Source: Bimuria novae-zelandiae CBS 107.79 (taxonomy: Eukaryota > Ascomycota > Dothideomycetes > Pleosporales > Didymosphaeriaceae). From it: DNA of 64,000 bases. A model generated the notes under the pieces. The model searched no databases and was not told the origin of the DNA. It saw only the letters and a list, made by a program, of their open reading frames with translations. The position numbers were made by a program, and so were the translations under genes. The DNA lies in NCBI GenBank assembly GCA_010015655.1, contig ML976679.1, positions 448,027 through 512,026 on the forward strand. Direction: 5' to 3'. Positions 35,998 to 46,997 of this stretch are shown here, piece by piece. The stretch's first letter is position 1, and every line of letters begins with the position of its first letter.

Positions 35998-36774
35998 TGG
36001 GAATGCTTGAAAAGAGTGGAATCCAACAATGCCTGAGGGAAAGGAACGTAAAGCGGTTGGAGGAAAGGAATGACTGGAGAGAACGGTACGGAAGGGAGCG
36101 AGCAGCAATGTAGGAGAAAGTGGTGATATACAATGAGCCTAGACGTCCGCTTGCAGGGTAGGATTCGCCCCGCCTAGGGCACAGCGGGTTACCACGAAGA
36201 TGGACCACGCAATCGCTGTAGCGACATAACGTCGAATTGAGATTAGACTAACACGCTATAGAGTCCGAACCATTTCGCTTGCCGTCCGTATAATTACGCA
36301 CACGAGGTTTCCGCAGGGTGGAATGATAACATTGCTGATTTGGTTATGATTAGCAAGATGAGCAAGGACATATACAACTGTCGATTATCTTTAGATCATA
36401 TGATTGGAGCGTGCTGGCTGACAGGGAGACGAAGCACGGGAATGTTCTAAAGTCGAAGAATGTCAGCCAGTGTAAACATCACTTAACAGTACAAGCGCGG
36501 CAGCGAGCATGCGGGACTGACAAATGTCTCTCGCGTCTAAGACATAGGGAGCAAGGCAGCGACGCGCTGTGGTGGCCATGCAGTTGATTCAGACCTGTGT
36601 AGGCAGCAAAATCTCCAGCCGCGTGTAGCGAAATTTCATGGCCGTGTGCCAAGGGTACGTGACGCTGTTGTCTTAAGTATAGAACGAAAAGTCGTTGTAA
36701 AAGGCTCACACCCTTACTCATGCCAGCAAGGGATGGACCAAGGGACTGCTCGGTGTCGCGACGCGACGCGCTGG
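35998..36774. other. Upstream region of the abaA-like gene
   Basis: About 0.78 kb between two minus-strand genes. It holds the abaA promoter and leader and, at the left, the 3' end of mrd1. An in-frame upstream ATG at 36108 could extend the AbaA protein by 37 residues. No separate gene is visible. Confidence 0.5.
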
Positions 36775-39530
36775 CTAAACCTCGTCTAGATCATCAGTGC
36801 CTGCAACGTTAAACTTTTTACGTCCACCTGACGTTAAACGTTGGAGAGCGACTTTGTTCGCCTGCGACCCAACCTTCTGTTGCATCTTCTCCAATTCCAG
36901 CTCTGGGTCATCTGCCTCAGTTTCAGCGAACGTGAGGACGAGATGCCTGCCCAACAGATGTGTGCCACGTAGTTGGTTCATCGCATTAGCAGCATCACGC
37001 TTCGTCGAGAATTCGGCGAAAGCAAATCCACGCGAGGACGAATCGAATTTCTTCGGAACCCTGACCGAACGCAAGGATCCGTAAGGCGCAAAGAGTGCGC
37101 GAACGTCCTTTTTCTGGATACAGGTTAGATCATGCAGCTTTAATGTCTTTAGGATCACTTACGGTGGCCTCGAAGGGTAAGTTCTTGATAAGGATCTTGG
37201 TCCCTGCAGCCTTTTTTGCAACGTCCTCCTTCCGTCGCTCCTCTGCAGCATCTGCCCCTCTGTGCGAGGCTTGTATTTTCAACGAGTGACCCTCGAGATT
37301 GTATCCTTCCATAGCGCGCATCGCGGCCGAAGCTGTCTCAGAACTACTGAAATCAACAAATCCGTAACCGAGTGAGAGCACGCCACGCTTTGGATCGGTC
37401 TTGGTACGAACGACCGCGCTCCGAAACCCGGCCAGTGGTTTGAATGTCTCGGATAGCTTCTGTGTTGTGGTCGAGAAGTTGAGATTCTTCACGTGTAGTG
37501 TAACAGTATTTGTTGACTGTGGCTCTTCTTCGAGCAAATCCTGCGCAGAGAGTACTGCACCAGGCTTGTCGGAAGTTGGAGCTGGTGTGAAAGTACTTAT
37601 TGCGCCTTCCTTGAACAGATCTTTGGGCGCTTTCTCGAGGTATAATATGGAGTCCTTCATCTTCCTATACGAGAGAGACATGAAGGCAGATTTCGCTTGC
37701 GCGGCATTTGCAAACTCAACGATAGCAGTCATGCCTGCCGGAGGCATCAAGAACCGACGAATCGTGCCGTGTTCCTCAAAAAGCTGACGTATCTCGTCTG
37801 CTCTGACAGCGTGGGGGATGTTTTTAACCAAGATGGCAACATCGCCCTTTGAGCTGCGTTTGAACGCTTCGAGATCTACACCATGTTGCGCAAAATAGCC
37901 CTTGGTCTCTTGGATGATATGAGTCTCGGCGTGCGCTTGCTTCACCGCAGCATCTGACGAGGTAGGGTCTAACAGCTCGGCCTTGCTGATGTTCAGACGC
38001 TCCGCAACAGTCGAAAGCACAGCATCAGTGTTGAGGTACAAGGAATTCCAGTTGAAGGTTGCTGCAGACGCATTCTTCTTCCTGAGAACCTCTTTCTGCT
38101 TTTTCAGCGGTAGTTTGGAGATGGCGAACTCATCGAGTGCATCGTTTCGCTTCGCTTTTCCAGAGATAATGTGTAGTAACCTTCCTTGGAAAATGGTTCC
38201 ATCATTTTCAAGGAAAGCTTCGACAGCATGTTCGGGATCTTCAAATTGGACAAAAGCAAACCCTTTGCCCTTTCCGTCGATCTTCTTCATCGGTACATGG
38301 ACCTTGAAATAGTCAGCGACTGTGCCTGCGTTTTCCCAGAAAGTGCGGTAGTGTATGGGGTTCGCTGTTTTCAGATAAGAGACACATCTACTAAAATAGT
38401 CTCCCGGTCAACCTCATTTGCAATGCATCAGTTGTCCCTATCTTGGATGTTCATCATATAGCGAGAATCATGAAAAGTGGAAATGTGTCCTACCTCTTCC
38501 AGTGGACCGTACTTGACGAATTTTTCACGTAGGTCGTCGTCAGTCACTTCATAATGAAGATTTCGGAGAAACAATCGACCCGTCTGACGTACTTTGTCTT
38601 CCTCAGTTGGCGCAGCATCGTTGTCTTGTTGATCCTCTCCCATTGTTGTTGGCGCAGTCCTCTCTGCCTCAGTCTCTTTTTCGGCTCTCGCAGGGATTTC
38701 GGCCTCGGTCTCGTCGGCTTTCTTGGCCGTGGGCGGAGGCAGGACCTCGTCGTCCTCCACGAGATCGAGCACCCTGTTGGTGCGCGACCGAAGCCAGTCC
38801 TCATCGGTGACAGGGCCAGCCGCTTCCACGGGCGCATCAGGAAGCTCCATAGGCTCGTCTGCTAGGTCAAGGGAATCGGACTTCTCTTGCCTTGCTTGTT
38901 CTACTTCTACGGGCGCTGTTGTGGGGGAAGGTTTCTGTTCTGTAGTCTTCGGCTTTTTCGTGAGTACCTGGTACTTGTCATCGCTCTCACCTTCTGGAGC
39001 GATGATGGGTTTAGAGGCTTCTAGAGTAGGCGCGGTATTCAAGTCCATCTGAGCCTCCTCGTTCGCCCAGCCCTTCTGCTTGGAGGGCGGTTGCATCACA
39101 TCGAGATATTCCTTCAGCTTCGGATCTTGCTCGACTTCATCGCGTTTCCGCTTGAGATTGTTCTCTTTCGGCGGCGGTACATGGTCATTGTGCCTAGGTG
39201 CGCTCTTCTCCTGCTTCTGTTGCCGTCGCGATTTGGGGAGTTCCTTGTCTTCAATCTACACATTCGTCAGCTTGTGCTCACCCGCACACAACCACTTTAA
39301 CTCACAGGTCTCGCTGGCTCCGCAAAGATCTTGGACATGCGTATGAAAGACTTGTTAAAGTACTTGACGGCCTGCGAAGCGTCCTCGGGCGTCTTGTATC
39401 CGATGTAGCCAATGCGGCGGGCGGGGAAGTATTTGACGTCCGTGACGGGGAACTTGGCGAAGTGTTTGCGGACATCTTCCTCTGAGAATTTGGGCGGCAA
39501 GCCACGGACGAATATGCGGGAAGTCTCCAT
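36775..39530 (-). CDS. mrd1: Mrd1, multiple-RRM pre-rRNA processing factor
   Basis: Exons 39530-39306, 39255-38494, 38302-37163 and 37113-36775 give 821 aa, the normal size for Mrd1. It has five RNA-recognition motifs: about 1-80 (RIFVRGLPPKF), 303-375 (RLFLRNLHYEVTDDDL, GKGFAFVQFED), 484-555 (VAILVKNIPHAVRADEI), 595-680 (VTLHVKNLNFSTTT, LGYGFVDFSS) and 697-775 (TKILIKNLPFEATKKDV, RGFAFAEFS). A long acidic linker (about 76-300) separates the first two. In yeast Mrd1 associates with the 35S pre-rRNA and is needed for the early A0-A2 cleavages that release 18S rRNA, acting in the nucleolus. Three introns are 49-50 nt or near that; the second is 191 nt with a GTAGGA donor and a clean GCTGAC branch, and it sits inside RRM2. 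Confidence 0.93.
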
Positions 39531-39793
39531 GGCTGAATAGTAGGACGGGTGAAAGTAGAACGAGAGGTGCTGGACGCGACCTGCGACAGCCCAAAATTTT
39601 TAGTTAGCGGCTGCAAGCGAGGCGCTCGGTCGCACCTTCCGCTGTCGCGCCAAGCCCGCGGTTCTGCTCGCGCCAGACTTGCGACATAAACTCTCCGCAA
39701 CGCACATCGCACTGTAAACGGCTGTTCGCGTAGTATACTAGTCCGATCAACTCGCAGCTTCAAACAAATACACTATTACCAGCAATCGCCATC
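39531..39793. promoter_or_regulatory. Divergent promoter region of mrd1 and the LC8 gene
   Basis: 263 bp separate the two start codons, so both promoters and 5' leaders fit in this space. No consensus TATA box is evident on either strand, as is common for housekeeping genes. Co-regulation is possible but not shown. Confidence 0.5.
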
Positions 39794-40412
39794 ATGGCGA
39801 GCGAGAAGGATGTCGTTATCAAGCAAGAAGGTACGGGTGGTACACTGCTCCGGACTTGTACATTCATAGTACGATTGACTGCTAACGCGTGCACAGCTCA
39901 AATCAAGTCGGCCGACATGGTACTTACTTCACCCATTGGGTCGCTGTAATCTTGCTAACTTCCCACGCAGAGCGATGAGATGCAACAGGAAGCTATTGAA
40001 GTCGGTATGGATCCCAGCTGAACCTCGGCACTAAAAGAATGTTTACTGACAGGCGCAGCCCAGACAGCCATGGACCAGTTCTCCATCGAGAAGGTATGCC
40101 ACGAGTTGAGACCCGTTATCCACTCGAGGTTCTAACAATCACCAGGACATCGCCCAGTACATCAAGAAGGAGGCAAGTCTGCAATGACACAGCAGCCGTC
40201 TTTGTCTGCTAACTTCCATCTAGTTCGACAGCCGCAAGGGCGCGACGTGGCATTGCATCGTCGGTAGGAACTTTGGCAGCTTCGTGACCCATGGTATGCC
40301 AAACAAACCATTGCAAAACATGCCCCTACCGGCTGACACGGGGACAGAAACCAAGCACTTCATCTACTTCTACCTGGGACACTGCGCCATCCTCCTCTTC
40401 AAAACTCAGTAA
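39794..40412 (+). CDS. Dynein light chain LC8 type
   Basis: Seven small exons (39794-39830, 39897-39919, 39971-40004, 40059-40093, 40146-40172, 40224-40293, 40348-40412) give 96 aa, the usual LC8 length. The protein reads [20 protein letters not shown], then [59 protein letters not shown] and [17 protein letters not shown]. It is very close to LC8/DYNLL proteins, including the WHCIVG strand and the peptide-binding groove segment GSFVTHE. LC8 is a dimeric hub that joins dynein intermediate chains and other partners; in Aspergillus the gene is nudG and is needed for nuclear migration. Six introns of 51-66 nt crowd this short gene. The fifth begins GCAAGT instead of GT (GC-AG class). Confidence 0.95.
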
Positions 40413-41284
40413 GCGAAACACATGGACTCTGGCTGGCCACGCTGGACTCTGGACATCCCTTCTGCTTTGGATTTATGCTCGATAACCCCCGGTTTTTACT
40501 CACACCAACCCTAGGCTATAGGACGTGTCACCTTCCAGGATATTCCGCAACGGATTCGGGACCTTCTGAAGACGGTGATGGGGACGATGTAATGGCTTGG
40601 CTGCATGGAAGCCCATCGATATGATTGACACGAGACTCTTTTCCAAAAGCCGTGTCTACAGGCAGGCGTATACGTAATGAGATGAGTTAAATACCACAAT
40701 TCGATGCGTAGCCGTGTACTTGCCGCTTATTCAGTACATGCAATCACCGGATGAACATGCCAAATCCGCTTGCAAAGGTTGGTCATCACCTCTCGTGAGC
40801 TCTGGGTATCAAACTTGCAATTTCCACATATGCACTTTGGAAGGGCTCGGATCATCCAAATCAGGTGACGTGCATTTGCTGCGCGACATTCGACAGCCTG
40901 CATCAATATGCACAACGAGGATCGGGCTGTATGCTCGCCCCGTGCCACGCGTTGCATTTCATCCCCAGTGTGGCCAAGTGTGGCTGAGTGCAATGACGAC
41001 GTAGCCCACTTGGCGCCAATGCACCTCCGCGTTCACATGTACCCGTACAACTGCTCATCTCTAAAACCGCCATTTTACACCTACGCCGCCTCCCATATCC
41101 GGCTTACATACCGGTGCCTTGCATCGTAAACACATCCATTCTCACTTTAATCTAGATCCCTGATCGGAGTTTCTCTAATTTCGAGCTACACCTCGCGCGG
41201 CGCACGAGAGCTACGAGCAACCCCATCTTCGCACCACATCCAAATAAACATCCCCAGCGCTGAGAGAGCAACGTCGCTGCAGCC
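40413..41284. other. Intergenic, 0.87 kb, no gene seen
   Basis: Lies between two plus-strand genes. It holds the 3' end of the LC8 gene and the promoter of the zinc-ribbon gene. Short open frames lack features. Confidence 0.5.
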
Positions 41285-41867
41285 ATGTTTTTCTTCTTTA
41301 CGTGCGGAACGCACAGTACGTCTCTCCCAAGCACAACATCTCTCCTACCCTCGCCGCCTTTCCTGGAGAGTAACCCTCGACAACTGGATGGATGACGCAC
41401 ATGCTTGCGTCGCGTGTCCAGTACACCCAGCGTCACACCACAGCACCTTCTTGCCGAGGGCTACTGTCCAGAAAACGCACCGGCAACAACATCACCACTG
41501 AAACCAAGCTAACACTCTCTTAGCCTTCACCTCCCGCCTCTCGGGCGCCGAAAACCACACCTTCCAATGCCAGAACTGTGGCAACTTCTCTGCACGCCCG
41601 ATGAAGCGCTGGGAATGGTTCACCTTCTGCTTTATCCCCGTTATCCCCTTCAGCTTCAAGCCATACAAGGAGCTCGGCTGCCACATCTGCAGCTTCTGGC
41701 AAGACATCAAGTACCGCCCAGACGTGCAGGCGCAGATGGGCGGAGCAGCCGCGCCGCCACCGGGGCAGCAGGCGGGGCAGCAGGGATACCAGATGGGCGG
41801 GCACGAGCACGGCACTGGGAAGCCCGGAGGTCCGCCGCCTGCAGGCGTCCCGCATCAGTATCAGTAG
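41285..41867 (+). CDS. Small zinc-ribbon protein (MFFFFTCG family)
   Basis: Exon 1 (41285-41315) encodes the diagnostic start MFFFFTCGTH. After a 208-nt intron, exon 2 (41524-41867) gives the rest, 124 aa in all. Two CxxC knuckles, CQNC and CHIC, frame a hydrophobic stretch (WEWFTFCFIPVIPFSFKPYK) and form a zinc-ribbon. The tail (about 75-124) is Gly/Pro/Gln/His-rich and disordered. Homologous short proteins are widespread in fungi and other eukaryotes, usually annotated only as zinc-ribbon domain proteins; the aromatic stretch suggests membrane association. The acceptor at 41523 was chosen because it restores the family pattern TFTSRLSG. Confidence 0.85.
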
Positions 41868-43355
41868 CGCTGGAGACCGGATGAGTCGCAGGTGGAGTGG
41901 GTGCGGTATTTGAAAGCGAGGGCGACGGGGTGCAAGAGACCTCGTCTGGCGTATAGGTTGTGGCTGCATCGGATGAAGGAGTTACGGGGCGAGTCGATGC
42001 GCGGCGAGGGCAGCTTCTGCGTGTGTATGTCGCACAGGTGGGCGTAAGCGTGGAGGCGAGTCGAGTGTGGGTGTGGAGGTTATACAGATATCTCCTTTTT
42101 CCTTTCCGTCATGGCGTCACGGCGCCGAACGAGCATAGTTAGGCGTTGGAGGCACCTAGATACCAGGTTATATCCTTCTTGTTCCTATTGTATCGTGGCT
42201 TGGAATGGCAATGAATCCTTTTCTACTTACGTTGCAAACGTTACTCTCAATTTTAAACCGATCAGATTGTCAAACTTCCCGATTAGGCAACTAATCTCCA
42301 CCGTCGATTGCACAGAGTAGGGTTAGAGTTAGAGTCAGACGGACCTGTAGACTAACCTGCCTCCAACAAACTGCTATACTCTCTCATCACCCCCTCATCC
42401 CCAGTTCCAATTCAAAATCCACGATCCAGAAACCATGTATACACACACCATCTCAGCTCCCTCTCGGAAACAGACCATCCATGCTCGCCAGCTACTCGCA
42501 CTATAAATATCCTAGAAACGAATCCCCTTACTCTGCTCCCATTTTCCACAGCCTCGGAGGCTAAAGAACTCATATCCTTCCCTAACCAAAGATTCCCTCT
42601 AAGCGTACCTCGACGTTAAAAAAACATCCTAAATACACTATCCGGGATCATTTCCCACCGGAGCCCTCGGGTCAGCTCGCAAGAACGGCACCATCATTTG
42701 GGCGTATAGGAGGTTGATTTTGTTCTGTTTTGTTTCGCTGATATATGGATGCGGTTCTCGACTGGGCAACGCGTGCAGAGACGATAGTAACAGTAAGTAA
42801 TAGTGATACCGCTGAGAAAGGGCAAGGGAATAGAATGCCTAAAGCCAAGTTTACATATACATATATAGTAGTCTTAACTCGAGCAATTTCGCACCGCACA
42901 ACGGCAGCAGTGCAACGACATGCAGACACAGCATGAGGCCTGCCAAGTATTTCTTGTATAGCAAGCTGGCGCTCGTGAGCGTTGGACAGGAAAAAGTCCA
43001 GCTAGGGTGCCGAATACTCTGACAAGAGCAGATTATATTCGACGGGTATTAGACGTCAAGATGATAAGGGGTTTAATCTCACCCTTTGAAGATGATTATC
43101 CTTCATGCACCTGGAGAGGTTACGCCCCATCGAGCAGCACAATCTTCTCCGTCAACGAGCACTCACGATACCAATTCTCCAGGCTTCGACCTCGTCCCCA
43201 TCCATCATCACCAAAGCATCCCCGTGAAATGACAAGTGTCTCATTACACATCCCATTCGCATTTAGCAACTACTAACCATGAAGACAGTCTGCTTTCTGA
43301 TATCCTTAAGTCATCACTTCTGGTATCCTTTCATCCCGTCTCCACCACTCCTACC
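41868..43355. other. Intergenic, 1.5 kb, no gene seen
   Basis: Lies between the zinc-ribbon gene (+) and catalase (-), which converge. No domain-bearing open frame was found. It probably contains both 3' UTRs. Confidence 0.5.
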
Positions 43356-45684
43356 CTAGTACGCAACCATAGCATTTAGCCCCTCCGTCTCACGATCAAA
43401 GTTTCTATGCTGCGAAATAGCAAAAGTATACGCATCCACAAAGTCCTTCGCGCCCTTCGCCATCTGGATCGCCTCCTTGAAGCTATTCGGCGAAACCTGG
43501 CTCGCGGTAACAACACCATAGCTATCCACGACGTCGCCATCAGTCGAGAACGTCATGCCAGGCAAGTCGACCGCGTCGCGGACGAACTGCACAGCCTCGC
43601 CCGTGGCGCCAATGGCCTTGAGGTGGCCGAAGGACTCGCGGATCCAGTGGATGGCGCGGCCGTTCTTGCGGAGCGTGGCGATGCTGTCGGCGCCGCCAGG
43701 CACGAAGACGGAGTCGAAGAGCGTGGAGCGCATGCCCTCGAGGTGGTGGTCTGCGACGACGCCCTTGCCGGTAGACTTGTCCTCGCCGGCGGCGAAGATC
43801 TTGTTGCGGCGGGGTGAGATGGTGAAGGGGAGGGCGCCGGCAGCGGTGAGGGCCGCCTTGATGCCGTTGTACGCCACAGCGTCGTAGCCGTCTGCGATCA
43901 TGATGGCGACCATACGTGTGGCGATGGTGGGCTTCTCGGGTGCGTAGTCCATTTGCGAGAGACCCTTGGCCTTCTTGTTGTGCTTAGGCCGGGACTGCTC
44001 CAGCTTAGTGGGGTCACCGCCGACCATTTCAGCAACAGACTTCGCAAGATCAACGTCGATCTCTGCGATACGGGTTGTCATGCGCTCGTAGACAACAGGG
44101 TCATCGCAGTGGTCCAGCTCGAATGCAAGGGCGTTCATAATGTGCGACTTCTCGGGCTCGGACATGGAGTTGTAGAAGAGCTCGGCTTGGTTCTTGTGCT
44201 CCTTGAATTTGGTGCTGCGCATGCGGGACTTGATGCCAGCCATCTTCGCCGCGTAATCAACATATCCACCCTCTTTCTCCGTAGCCGGGGGCACGGAGTG
44301 GAAGCGGTTGGGCCAGTAGTTGACCGTACCCTTAGTGATAGTGTGGCGCATCGCACCATCGCGGTTGTGGTTCATGACAGGGCAAACCGGCTTGTTGATA
44401 GGTAGCTCCTCCCAGTTGACGCCGAGACGGCTGATCTGAGTGTCCTGGTAAGAGAAGTTTCGGCCCTGGAGCAGAGGGTCATCGCTAAAGCCGATACCGG
44501 GAACGATGTGGCTGGTGCAGAAGGCGGACTGCTCGGTCTGTGTGAAAAACTCGTCGACGTTCCTGTTCAGCTCCAGCTGACCAATGTACCGAATGGGTAC
44601 CAATTCCTCCGGCCACACCTTGGTAGCATCCAAGATATCGAAGTCGAAATCGTGCTCCTTGGCTTCAGGGATGACCTGAATGCCAAACTTCCACTTCGGG
44701 TACGCGCCACTCTCAATGGCAGTCCAGAGATCCTTTCGGTGGAAGTCAGGGTCCTGCCCAGCAATCTTCAAAGCCTCGTCCCAGACGAGGCTGTGGACAC
44801 CCAGTTCGGGCGTGAAGATGAATTTGACGAAGTGCCTGTCGTTCTTGTCGTTGATGAGCGTGTAGGTGTTGACACCAAAGCCCTGCATCATGCGGTATGA
44901 TCGCGGGATTGCACGGTCAGACATGGTCCAGAAAAACATATGCGTAGCCTCGGGATGCAGGTACTGGAAGTCCCAAAAGTTGTTGTGCGCGGATTGTGCC
45001 TACTCGGATTAGGTATCGTGGAGCTTTGTTGAGGTCATAAGACCTACCTGAGGGACCTCGTTGTGAGGTTCGGGCTTTGCCGCGTGGATAACATCAGGGA
45101 ACTTCATGGCGTCCTGAATGAAGAAGACGGGAATGTTGTTTCCAACGATATCCCAGTTACCCTCTTCAGTGTAGAACTTGACAGCGAAGCCGCGAACATC
45201 ACGCACAGTATCTGCTGACCCACGGCTACCAAGTACTGTAGAGAATCGAAGGAAGACGGGTGTCTCGCGCGAGGTATCAGTAAGCACGCCAGCTGAAGTG
45301 ACGTCTGCGGCCGACTCGAACAAGGTGAACTTTCCGTGGGCGCCTGTGCCTCGGGCATGAACGACACGCTCTGGGATACGCTCATGATCAAAGCGATGGA
45401 TCTATGAAAGTCAGATCTCAGATAAATGGAGGTTCCTGCAAGTGGCAACATACCTTCTCGCGTGCAAAGCCGTCCTCCAGCAGCCCAGGACCGGTGTGAT
45501 CGTCGCTGGCGACCCTCAGCCAGTCATCGGTGTTTGACTGCTTGGTGCCCCAGTCTGATGTGATCCTCCAGCTCTCATGGTGAACATCCTTCGTCGCGAT
45601 TGCGAGATCCGCGATCTTCTGGTTCTTTGCGCTCGTCATTTCTGTGGCCTTTTCTTTCGCGGATGCTAGTAGCTGCGAAGCCAT
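43356..45684 (-). CDS. catA: Large-subunit monofunctional catalase, CatA-like
   Basis: Exons 45684-45454, 45401-45048 and 44999-43356 (introns 52 and 48 nt) give 742 aa, typical of clade-2 large-subunit catalases. It dismutates hydrogen peroxide. The catalytic His (about 92, in [13 protein letters not shown]), distal Asn (about 165, [14 protein letters not shown]) and haem-ligand Tyr (about 379, [12 protein letters not shown]) are all present. The C-terminal ~190 residues ([26 protein letters not shown]) form the class-I glutaminase-like flavodoxin fold seen in this clade. There is no N-terminal signal peptide ([20 protein letters not shown]), which points to the intracellular, spore-type CatA rather than the secreted CatB. 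That would suit the nearby abaA-like sporulation regulator, although they are not adjacent. The gene looks intact. Confidence 0.95.
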
Positions 45685-46847
45685 GGGTTCGTCCTGCGAA
45701 TCAATTGGATACCAGAGGAACGAGAAAGAATTCTGGTGGTATTATGTATAGGAGCTTGGATGGCCGTAAACATTCGTGGCGGGGAGGTCATATAGAGACA
45801 AGCTCGTACATAGTGAGGTCGCCATGACGTCAACGCGTTCGTTGTGTCAACTGCACGCACGCCGAACCGCCTTACTTGCCGCTGATTGAACACGCTGTCA
45901 CTGAAGAGGCACCTATTGCCGTTGTTTAACGGCGCATTTGGATGTGCTCCAGGTCTTCAGGCCAATAGGCATTTTGACGATGTCGAACAATGATCGGGAA
46001 ATCCTGAACGATCAGAAATGCGACGATCACTAGCGTGGTAAATGCTGGTCAACCATGCCAATCCAATGCACATCTCGAATCCGATGCTGAGAAACGGATA
46101 TCGATGACGACCTGCGAATCACAGTCCGGCTGTATTCGGCGAGCTGCTGCAAGCTTCAGTACAGCACGATGAAGTAGGTCTTAGACGTACCGCAGATTCT
46201 ACGCGGGGACTCCTTCATAACTGGCAACGCATTACAGAAGCTAGGTGCACCACTGTGAATCAAACCGCGCAACTCTGTTGGAAAAGCTGTTTCCAGAGTG
46301 GCCTGCCGCGTGAAGCTGGTGCTGCAGGCTCTTCTCAAGAGACCATTGCATGAGCGCGTATGCAAAAAAGCTGATGGTCTCCTCTATTGGGGTAGAGAGA
46401 ACTGACAATGAGCTACCACCACGATACCTGGCGGATCAGAGGCCCATTGCGCAAAAAGCACATCATCCCATCGAGGTATAGGTGCGGCTCAACGTCGGAG
46501 CAAATGCCGACATCTGGAGCTATCGAGCTTTGGTGGGGCGGCGGGACATCTTCCGGTCACGTTTGTGCCTCCCCGGGCCCAGCGGCACAGCTCCGATACC
46601 ATCCTTATCCTGGTTGCGCAGCCGACGTACCGCTGCAAAACCTAACAATTTTTGCGCGAAAAACATCGGACCAAGCTCGTCCAGCCCAAGTCCTGAATCA
46701 TGGCTAATTTATACCGACGGAGAAGCGCGGATGAAACTGAAAGCCTAAAAAAGTGCCGGCTGTAGCGGAGCCGTCGGATCCGCCATTGAAGTTTAAACGC
46801 GTAAACTTCACGATGACCGTTGAACCCCGTTCAGCGACGTGAAATGC
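45685..46847. other. Upstream region of catalase, up to the piggyBac-like element
   Basis: About 1.16 kb without a supported gene. It contains the catalase promoter. A small perfect inverted repeat (GAAGTTTA at 46788-46795 and TAAACTTC at 46802-46809, loop of 6) lies 39 bp left of the transposon end. Confidence 0.5.
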
Positions 46848-46876
46848 TATCCCCCGCACTGTCAAAATCTGCCACA
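46848..46876 (+). repeat. Left terminal inverted repeat of the piggyBac-like element
   Basis: Begins TATCCCCCGCACTGTC and ends CTGCCACA. It is the exact reverse complement of 49093-49121. The run of C at the tip is typical of piggyBac ends, which begin CCC. Confidence 0.9.
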
Positions 46877-46997
46877 GGCGGACTTCTTGCTAGTGGCCAA
46901 TCGGACGATAGCTCCGATTCTGCATGAACACCGAGATTTATGAAGTTTGGCTGTAGATTCTTATACAATCTGCATTTTTACTCGTACTTAACTTAAA

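Noticed and set aside
35998..36108. Extended AbaA N-terminus from the ATG at 36108
   Set aside because: In frame, but the 37 added residues look like translated leader, whereas [12 protein letters not shown] begins the conserved part.
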